Source: Pseudomonas sp. JQ170C
GTDB taxonomy: Bacteria > Pseudomonadota > Gammaproteobacteria > Pseudomonadales > Pseudomonadaceae
NCBI RefSeq assembly: GCF_035581345.1
Contig: NZ_CP141608.1
Span: forward strand, 4,308,501-4,372,500
Length of the DNA stretch: 64,000 nt
Reading direction: 5' to 3'
In this document: positions 57,848 to 64,000 of the stretch, piece by piece
Position numbering within the stretch: position 1 is the stretch's first letter
How the letters are laid out: each line of letters starts with the position of its first letter
Notes under the pieces: model-generated
The model's input: only the letters and a program-made list of their open reading frames with translations
Database searches by the model: none
What the model was told of the DNA's origin: nothing
Program-made: the position numbers and the translations under genes

Positions 57848-58831
57848 TCAGCGCAACGAAGGCCCTTGAAAGCCCATCCACATCGCCAGGCGCTCTGCAA
57901 TGCTGGTACCCAGGCGCTTGGAGAAGCGATCAAAGGGCGACTCTTCGATCGTGAAGTCCACCAACTCTTTCTCGCCCACCACCTCACGCGCCACATAACC
58001 GGCACTGCCCAAGCCATCCACCAAACCAAGGGCCAACGCCTGCTCGCCAGACCAGATCAGACCACTGAACAACTCAGGGTGCTCCTTGTCCTTCAAGCGC
58101 TCGCCACGCCCCTGCTTGACGCTGGCAATGAACTGCTTGTGGGTGGTTTCCAGCACACTCTGCCAGAACGCTGTCTCTTCGGGTTTCTGCGGCTGGAACG
58201 GATCAAGGAAGGCCTTGTGCTCGCCAGCGGTATAGGTACGACGCTCGACACCAAGTTTCTCCATCGTGCCGACGAACCCATATCCCGCCGCCGTAACACC
58301 AATGGAGCCCACCAGACTGGCCTTGTCGGCATAGATTTCGTCGGCGGCACTGGCAATGTAGTAGGCGCCGGAGGCACCCAGGTCGCTGATCACCGCATAC
58401 AGCTTGATCGCCGGATACTCCGCGCGCAGCCGGCGAATTTCATCGTAGATGTAACCGGACTGCACAGGACTGCCACCCGGACTGTTGATGCGCAGGATCA
58501 CAGCCTTGGTTTTCGAGTCCTTGAAGGCCTCACGCAGACCTCCAACGATGTTGTCGGCACTGGCAGGCTCCTGGTCGGCAATCATTCCGCGCACTTCGAC
58601 CAGCGCCGTATGCGTGACACTGCGTGAGGCGGCCTTGTCCATGTTCATCAAAGGCGAAAACAGGGCAAGGATGCCGAACAGGTACACAAAGGTCAGCAAC
58701 TTGAAGAAAATCCCCCAGCGCCGAGAACGACGCTGCTCCTGCACTCCCGCCAGGAGGGTTTTCTCCAACAACTTCCAGCTCTTTTGCTCTTCGTTGCCTT
58801 CGGCGCCTGGCGCCTTCCACTCATCAGCCAT
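57848..58831 (-). CDS. sppA: Signal peptide peptidase SppA
   Basis: 327 aa (36K type) membrane protease that degrades released signal peptides. One membrane segment (about 46-66, FFKLLTFVYLFGILALF), catalytic Ser in LGASGAYYIASAAD and general-base Lys in YADKASLVGSIGV. ATG 58829-58831 is used, with AGGT 6 bases upstream; a GTG two codons earlier is also possible. It abuts the HAD gene. Confidence 0.93.
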   Translation of the reverse strand: MADEWKAPGAEGNEEQKSWKLLEKTLLAGVQEQRRSRRWGIFFKLLTFVYLFGILALFSPLMNMDKAASRSVTHTALVEVRGMIADQEPASADNIVGGLREAFKDSKTKAVILRINSPGGSPVQSGYIYDEIRRLRAEYPAIKLYAVISDLGASGAYYIASAADEIYADKASLVGSIGVTAAGYGFVGTMEKLGVERRTYTAGEHKAFLDPFQPQKPEETAFWQSVLETTHKQFIASVKQGRGERLKDKEHPELFSGLIWSGEQALALGLVDGLGSAGYVAREVVGEKELVDFTIEESPFDRFSKRLGTSIAERLAMWMGFQGPSLR

Positions 58832-58837
58832 GCTCAC

Positions 58838-59515
58838 CTACCCTGGAAATATCGCGACAGGCGACCGGCTCAACCAGGCCTGCAAGTGTGAAAAATGCTC
58901 TAGACAGACCTGCGGCCTGAAGGCGCTCAATGCCTCGAGCGACATCGCCCCATAACCGACCGCGGCCGAATGCATACCGGCATTGCTGGCCATCAGCAGG
59001 TCAAATGACGAGTCCCCCACCATCAATGCACGCGACGGCGCCACCTGGCAATGAGCGAGAATCTCTTCAAGCATTTGCGGGTGTGGCTTGCCACGGCTTT
59101 CATCGGCAGCGCGGGTGATATCGAAGTAAGCCTGCCAGCCATTGGCCTGCAACACTCGATCCAGGCCGCGACGCGCCTTGCCGGTAGCCACTGCCAGGCG
59201 ATAGCCCTCGGCACGGAAGGCCTCAAGCGATTCGACCACTCCCTCGAACAACGGCGAAGGCTGCTCATCCAGCGCCATGTAGACGTCGGCATAGTGCTGA
59301 CGGAAGGTTGCGACCTGCTCGTCGTCCAGGTGCGGATACAAGGTGGCAATGGCCTCAGGCAGCGCCAGACCGATAATGCCCTTCACCGCAGCATCATCGC
59401 AGGTCGACTCCCCTGCCCGATCCGCAGCCAGGTGCATGGCCTGAACAATACGCCCGATGGAATCAGCCAGGGTGCCATCCCAATCGAAAATCAGCAGATC
59501 GTAATCACGCTGCAC
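58838..59515 (-). CDS. HAD-superfamily phosphatase (phosphoglycolate phosphatase-like)
   Basis: 225 aa. Motif I is [13 protein letters not shown] (nucleophile Asp), motif [21 protein letters not shown], and motif [18 protein letters not shown]. Probably dephosphorylates a small phospho-metabolite; specificity unknown. It overlaps rluC by 11 bases and precedes sppA directly, so the three genes form a unit. Confidence 0.9.
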   Translation of the reverse strand: MQRDYDLLIFDWDGTLADSIGRIVQAMHLAADRAGESTCDDAAVKGIIGLALPEAIATLYPHLDDEQVATFRQHYADVYMALDEQPSPLFEGVVESLEAFRAEGYRLAVATGKARRGLDRVLQANGWQAYFDITRAADESRGKPHPQMLEEILAHCQVAPSRALMVGDSSFDLLMASNAGMHSAAVGYGAMSLEALSAFRPQVCLEHFSHLQAWLSRSPVAIFPG

Positions 59516-60461
59516 TCAAGCGCTCCACAGTCTTGACCCACATCTCGTCCACTGGCGCCTCAATCTTGAGCTCACCGCCATCAGGCAGCGGCACGGTCAA
59601 GGCATAGGCATGCAGAAACAGGCGCTTGCCTCCCAGCTCTCGAATTTCGCGAGTGAAGTCCTCATCCCCGTACTTGCTGTCACCGGCAATGCAGTGCCCG
59701 GCGTGCAGGGCATGAACACGAATCTGGTGTGTACGGCCGGTGATCGGGCGCGCCTCGATGATGGTGGCGAACTCACCGAAGCGGCGCAGGACGCGGAACA
59801 ATGTCAGCGCCTCCTTGCCCTCATCGTTGACCTCGACCATGCGCTCACCAGAGCGCAGGTTGCTCTTGAGCAACGGCGCATTGACCTGCTTCTTGGCGGT
59901 CGCCCAATGGCCGCGCACCAGCGCCATGTAACGCTTGTCGACGCCATCGCCGCGCAAGGCGGCATGCAGGTGACGCAACATGCTGCGCTTCTTGGCAATC
60001 ATCAACAGGCCGGAGGTGTCGCGGTCCAGGCGATGAACAAGCTCCAGCTCCTTGGCATCGGGACGCAACTGACGAAAGGCTTCGATCACGCCAAAACTCA
60101 GACCGCTACCGCCATGAACGGCGATACCGGCTGGTTTGTTCAACACGATCAAGGCCTTGTCTTCATAGACAATGGCGGCCTCAAGACGCTGAAGCAAACC
60201 CTGGGCCACTGGCACAGGCTCGTCGCGCTCAGGCAGACGAACGGGCGGTACCCGCACGATGTCACCGGCCTGCAACTTGTACTCGGGCTTGATCCGCCCC
60301 TTGTTCACGCGCACTTCGCCTTTACGCAAAATGCGGTAAATCAAGGTCTTGGGAACACCCTTGAGTGCAGTAATAAGGAAATTATCGATTCGTTGGCCGG
60401 CAAGTTCCGGCGCGACCTCGATCAGCTGGACGCCGGAGGTCGGAGGGGCATTAGTCGTCAT
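59505..60461 (-). CDS. rluC: 23S rRNA pseudouridine(955/2504/2580) synthase
   Basis: 318 aa. S4-like RNA-binding domain ([37 protein letters not shown]), catalytic Asp in [18 protein letters not shown] (about residue 142) and [19 protein letters not shown] 60459-60461 ([10 protein letters not shown]) is chosen; upstream codons enter the rne promoter region. Divergent from rne, the usual gene order. Confidence 0.95.
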   Translation of the reverse strand: MTTNAPPTSGVQLIEVAPELAGQRIDNFLITALKGVPKTLIYRILRKGEVRVNKGRIKPEYKLQAGDIVRVPPVRLPERDEPVPVAQGLLQRLEAAIVYEDKALIVLNKPAGIAVHGGSGLSFGVIEAFRQLRPDAKELELVHRLDRDTSGLLMIAKKRSMLRHLHAALRGDGVDKRYMALVRGHWATAKKQVNAPLLKSNLRSGERMVEVNDEGKEALTLFRVLRRFGEFATIIEARPITGRTHQIRVHALHAGHCIAGDSKYGDEDFTREIRELGGKRLFLHAYALTVPLPDGGELKIEAPVDEMWVKTVERLSAA

Positions 60462-60489
60462 TTGCCAATCATAACAATTTTTTATGGAT

Positions 60490-60518
60490 TTGAAGCACTT
60501 AATGATTGCTGCTATAGT
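60490..60518 (+). promoter_or_regulatory. Sigma-70 promoter of rne
   Basis: TTGAAG (60490-60495), a 17-base spacer and TATAGT (60513-60518), implying a leader of about 685 nt before rne. E. coli rne is also read from promoters far upstream of the gene. Confidence 0.65.
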
Positions 60519-60524
60519 CGCGAA

Positions 60525-61208
60525 CGCCGCCAAAAGCGGCAGGCCAGCGGACTCACGGCTTCTAGCCGGCCCTGACCGACGCAATTCTCGAGGACGCGAG
60601 GCCGTCCGACGGGGCTTTTGCCAGTTTACAGAAATGCCTGGAATCGCCACCAGCGCCGTGCAGAGAAGACCGATAAAAAACTATAAGAGCGGTGTTTCGC
60701 CCTCCCCCACGTTTTTTTTCGATGCCACTCTGTCAGTGCCGTCAATTTCACGCAGTCTTGGCGAAGGCTTCGGAAATACCAGCCTTGGACATAAAAGGCG
60801 CGGGCTCCCCAATCGGAGCTGGCGATAAATGCAACCCGTTGCGGATTCAGCGCGCGGCAGCACCCGAATTATCAGGGATACGTGTAGGGTGGAGATGCAC
60901 AACCGTCGGACCGTGTAGTACTGCGTCCAGTCCAGCGGCCTTTAGGCCAGGCGACCGGACCCGGTCTTGATCAAGATGCCCCTGGGGCGTCCACGGCCGA
61001 AGGCTGATTCCTCCTCCTGACTGAGTGCATTTGACACCACAGCAAGCAGGACGCGTCGTCGCGACTTCGGCAGCACTGGGTTACCAGACTGGCTCGAATG
61101 TCGCTGGACACGGGGGTGGCCCGCCACCCCTTGCGCACCTGACACCGACCGTGAGAAGTCGTGTGTGCCGAACGCCGTTTCCGGCAGCCCGGAAACCGAC
61201 GGTATTAC
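60525..61208 (+). ncRNA. Long structured 5' leader of rne (rne-II-like regulatory RNA)
   Basis: About 685 bases without a plausible gene on the plus strand. Several strong hairpins are visible, for example GGCC-TTTA-GGCC near 60940 and GGGGTGG (61113-61119) with CCACCCC (61124-61130). In Pseudomonas the rne leader carries the rne-II RNA family, which is thought to let RNase E control its own mRNA. I have not folded the sequence; the assignment rests on position and visible stems. Confidence 0.55.
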
Positions 61209-64000
61209 ATGAAAAGAATGCTGATTAACGCAACTCAACCCGAAGAGTTGCGTGTAGCTCTGGTGGACGGCCAACGTCTCTACGACCTGGACATCGAGTC
61301 CGGTGCGCGCGAGCAGAAGAAGGCCAACATCTACAAAGGCCGGATCACCCGGATCGAACCTAGCCTGGAAGCCGCATTCGTCGACTTCGGCTCCGAGCGT
61401 CATGGCTTCCTCCCCCTCAAGGAAATCTCCCGCGAATACTTCAAGAAGTCCCCGGAAGGTCGGGTAAACATCAAGGAAGTACTCAGCGAAGGCCAGGAAG
61501 TCATCGTCCAGGTCGAAAAAGAAGAGCGTGGCAACAAGGGCGCCGCCCTGACCACCTTCATCAGCCTGGCCGGTCGCTACCTGGTCCTGATGCCAAACAA
61601 CCCACGTGCCGGCGGCATCTCCCGTCGCATCGAAGGCGAAGAGCGCAATGAACTGCGCGAAGCCCTGAACGGCCTGGTCGCACCTGCCGACATGGGCCTG
61701 ATCGTGCGCACTGCCGGCCTGGGCCGCAGCAGCGAAGAAATGCAGTGGGACCTGGATTACCTGCTGCAACTCTGGACCGCGATCAAGGAAGCCTCCCTGG
61801 ACCGTTCCGCACCTTTCCTGATCTACCAGGAAAGCAACGTGATCATCCGCGCCATCCGTGATTACCTGCGCCAGGACATCGGCGAAGTGCTGATCGACAG
61901 CATCGACGCCCAGGAAGAAGCCCTGACCTTCATCCGCCAGGTGATGCCGCAGTACGCGAGCAAGATCAAGCTGTACGAAGACAGCGTCCCACTGTTCAAC
62001 CGCTTCCAGATCGAAAGCCAGATCGAAACCGCCTTCCAGCGCGTGGTCGACCTGCCGTCCGGCGGCTCGATCGTGATCGACCCGACCGAAGCCCTGGTGT
62101 CCATCGACATCAACTCGGCACGCGCCACCAAAGGCAGCGACATCGAAGAGACCGCCCTGCAGACCAACCTGGAAGCGGCCGAAGAAATTGCCCGCCAGCT
62201 GCGCCTGCGTGACATCGGCGGCCTGATCGTCATCGACTTCATCGACATGACCCCGGCCAAGAACCAGCGTGCCGTCGAAGAAAAGGTACGCGAGTGCCTG
62301 GAAGCCGACCGCGCCCGTGTACAGGTCGGCCGTATCTCGCGCTTCGGCCTGCTGGAAATGTCCCGTCAGCGCCTGCGCCCATCCCTGGGCGAAAGCAGCG
62401 GCATCGTCTGCCCACGCTGCAGCGGCACCGGCATCATCCGCGACGTCGAATCCCTGTCGCTGGCCATCCTGCGCCTGATCGAAGAAGAAGCCCTGAAAGA
62501 CCGCACCGCCGAAGTTCGCGCCCAAGTGCCGATTCCGGTTGCCGCCTTCCTGCTCAACGAAAAGCGCAACTCGATCACCAAGATCGAACTGCGCACCCGG
62601 GCTCGTATCGTCATTCTGCCGAACGACCACCTGGAAACCCCACACTTTGAAGTCCAGCGCCTGCGCGACGACAGCCCGGAAGCGCTGAGCAGCCAGTCCA
62701 GCTACGAAATCGCTGCTGCCGAGACCGAAGAAGTCCAGCCGACTGCCGCCACCCGCACCCTGGTTCGCCAGGAAGCCGCGGTCAAGACTGCACCGGCCCG
62801 TGCCAATGCACCGGTTCCGACCCCAGTGGAACAACCGGCAGCCCCGGTCCACGTCGCCCCTGAGCCAAGCCTGTTCAAGGGCCTGGTGAAGTCGCTGGTC
62901 AGCCTGTTTGCCGGTAAGGACGAACCTGCCGCCGCGCCAGTCGTTGCCGAAAAGCCAGCGACCGAACGCCCGCAGCGCAACGAAGAGCGCCGCAACGGTC
63001 GTCAGCAGAGCCGCAACCGCAACGGCCGTCGTGAAGAAGATCGTGATCGCAAGCCTCGCGAAGAGCGCGCACCGCGCGAAGAGCGTCAGCCTCGCGAAGC
63101 CCGTGAACCGCGCGAGGAAACCCAGGCCCGCGAAGAGCGCGCCCCTCGTCAGCCACGCGAAGAGCGTCAGCCTCGCGCTCCACGCGAAGAGCGTCGCTCC
63201 CGCGAAGACCGTCCGGTCCGCGAACTGCGCGAGCCACTGGATGCCACTACTCCAGCCGTACGCGAAGAGCGCCCTGAGCGTGCCCCACGTGAAGAACGCC
63301 AGCCTCGTGAAGAACGTGCACCACGCGAAGAACGCGCCCCACGTGAAGAGCGCACACCGCGCGAGGAACGTGCGCCGCGCGAAGAGCGTCAACCACGTCC
63401 ACCACGCGAAGAGCGCCAGCCACGTGCCGCCGAACAGGCTGCCGAAGCAGCTGAAGAGCAACTGCCGAACGAAGAACTGCTGCAGGACGACAACCAGGAA
63501 GGCGCCGAAGGCGATCGTCCACGTCGCCGCTCCCGTGGCCAGCGTCGTCGCAGCAACCGTCGTGAGCGTCAGCGCGATGCCAACGGCAACCTGGTAGAAG
63601 GTTCCGAGACCGAAGAAGGCAACGAAGAACAGCCACAGCCAAGCGCGCTGGGTGCCGAACTCGCTGCTGGCCTGGCGGTAACCGCTGCCGTCGCTACCAG
63701 CAACATCAGCGCCGACGCCGAGGCCCAGGCCAACCAGCAAGCCGAACGCGCAACTGCCGCCGTCGAAGAGCAGGCACCTGCGGTTGAAGCAGCTGCCGAG
63801 CCTGCGGTTGTCGAAGCAGCTCAGTCCGTGACTGAAGTGGTTGAAGTGACCGAAGCCGTAGAAGTTGCCGAAGTCGCTGCAGCCCCGGTTGTCGAGCAAC
63901 CCTTCCAGGCACCGGTAGAAGCTGCCGAAGTCAGCATCGCGCCGGTGGTTGAAGAAGTCGTTGTCGCCCAGGTTGAAGCTGTCGAGCCAGCCGTTGCCGC
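61209..64000 (+). CDS. rne: Ribonuclease E (partial, C-terminus outside window)
   Basis: At least 930 residues are visible. N-terminal catalytic half: S1 domain (about 35-125, [32 protein letters not shown]), RNase H-like part, DNase I-like catalytic domain with [13 protein letters not shown] (Asp about 303) and [11 protein letters not shown] (Asp about 346), and the Zn-link CPRCSGTG (Cys about 404 and 407). The C-terminal half is disordered: Arg/Glu-rich repeats (about 595-760) and Ala/Val/Glu-rich tail, where RNA, enolase, RhlB and PNPase bind in other species. AA codon choice changes little along the gene. Confidence 0.97.
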   Translation, partial: MKRMLINATQPEELRVALVDGQRLYDLDIESGAREQKKANIYKGRITRIEPSLEAAFVDFGSERHGFLPLKEISREYFKKSPEGRVNIKEVLSEGQEVIVQVEKEERGNKGAALTTFISLAGRYLVLMPNNPRAGGISRRIEGEERNELREALNGLVAPADMGLIVRTAGLGRSSEEMQWDLDYLLQLWTAIKEASLDRSAPFLIYQESNVIIRAIRDYLRQDIGEVLIDSIDAQEEALTFIRQVMPQYASKIKLYEDSVPLFNRFQIESQIETAFQRVVDLPSGGSIVIDPTEALVSIDINSARATKGSDIEETALQTNLEAAEEIARQLRLRDIGGLIVIDFIDMTPAKNQRAVEEKVRECLEADRARVQVGRISRFGLLEMSRQRLRPSLGESSGIVCPRCSGTGIIRDVESLSLAILRLIEEEALKDRTAEVRAQVPIPVAAFLLNEKRNSITKIELRTRARIVILPNDHLETPHFEVQRLRDDSPEALSSQSSYEIAAAETEEVQPTAATRTLVRQEAAVKTAPARANAPVPTPVEQPAAPVHVAPEPSLFKGLVKSLVSLFAGKDEPAAAPVVAEKPATERPQRNEERRNGRQQSRNRNGRREEDRDRKPREERAPREERQPREAREPREETQAREERAPRQPREERQPRAPREERRSREDRPVRELREPLDATTPAVREERPERAPREERQPREERAPREERAPREERTPREERAPREERQPRPPREERQPRAAEQAAEAAEEQLPNEELLQDDNQEGAEGDRPRRRSRGQRRRSNRRERQRDANGNLVEGSETEEGNEEQPQPSALGAELAAGLAVTAAVATSNISADAEAQANQQAERATAAVEEQAPAVEAAAEPAVVEAAQSVTEVVEVTEAVEVAEVAAAPVVEQPFQAPVEAAEVSIAPVVEEVVVAQVEAVEPAVA

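Noticed and set aside
60942..63899. 985-codon open frame antisense to rne
   Set aside because: It mirrors the rne reading frame, has a low-complexity Phe/Leu/Arg-rich translation, and no start context; it is a codon-bias artefact.

Overview
The window is a chromosomal segment of a fluorescent Pseudomonas, most likely P. putida group. The evidence is GC-rich coding sequence, REP elements with the core GAGCGGGCTTGCCCCGCG, and Pseudomonas-typical gene order (metZ-purF-cvpA-dedD-folC-accD-trpF-truA-fimV-usg-asd-leuB; tatD-holB-tmk-mltG-pabC-fabF-acpP-fabG-fabD-plsX-rpmF-yceD; sppA-HAD-rluC-rne). Nearly everything is core genome. I see no phage, insertion sequence, CRISPR array or plasmid-type module, and most large genes lie on the minus strand.

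Region by region. 1-3.0 kb: a FecI-type sigma factor, a FecR anti-sigma factor and the first part of a TonB-dependent siderophore receptor with an STN signalling domain, behind a probable Fur box. 3.1-6.4 kb: a nitrilase-fold protein that has lost its catalytic cysteine and lysine, an AraC/OruR-like regulator, a 28-codon small ORF and a DUF2242 lipoprotein. 6.5-7.3 kb: a tRNA-Val/3x tRNA-Asp operon. 7.3-16.3 kb: methionine (metZ), purine (purF), folate (folC), fatty-acid (accD) and tryptophan (trpF) biosynthesis, plus truA. 16.3-25.6 kb: fimV, a Cys-less Asd paralogue, asd and leuB-methyltransferase-leuD-leuC, with a divergent LysR regulator. 26.6-29.9 kb: a large five-PAS GGDEF/EAL protein. 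30-33.5 kb: an ibpA-like small heat-shock gene under a sigma-32-like promoter with a thermometer-like leader, dusC, a thioesterase, and an alpha/beta hydrolase with its TetR neighbour. 33.6-35.9 kb: a 2x(tRNA-Ala, tRNA-Glu) operon beside gltX. 36-42.4 kb: an EmrAB-type exporter, uvrB with a LexA box, an aromatic aminotransferase and tRNA-Asn. 42.4-47.1 kb: a cupin, DUF1285 and DUF4823 proteins, moaA, a TetR regulator and a divergent class V aminotransferase. 47.2 kb: a likely RgsA-type small RNA. 47.3-57.1 kb: the tatD to yceD cluster (DNA replication, murein, fatty-acid and phospholipid synthesis, ribosome). 57.2-64 kb: maf, sppA, a HAD phosphatase, rluC and divergent rne with a long structured leader; rne runs off the window.

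The points most worth a second look are the apparent absence of pilZ between tatD and holB, the RgsA-like sRNA, the catalytically dead nitrilase paired with an AraC regulator, two almost identical REP doublets (one supplies the stop codon of the GGDEF/EAL gene), paired direct repeats in the leuC-lysR intergenic region, and the palindromic operator of the TetR-hydrolase pair. I did not find a convincing wholly new multi-gene system.
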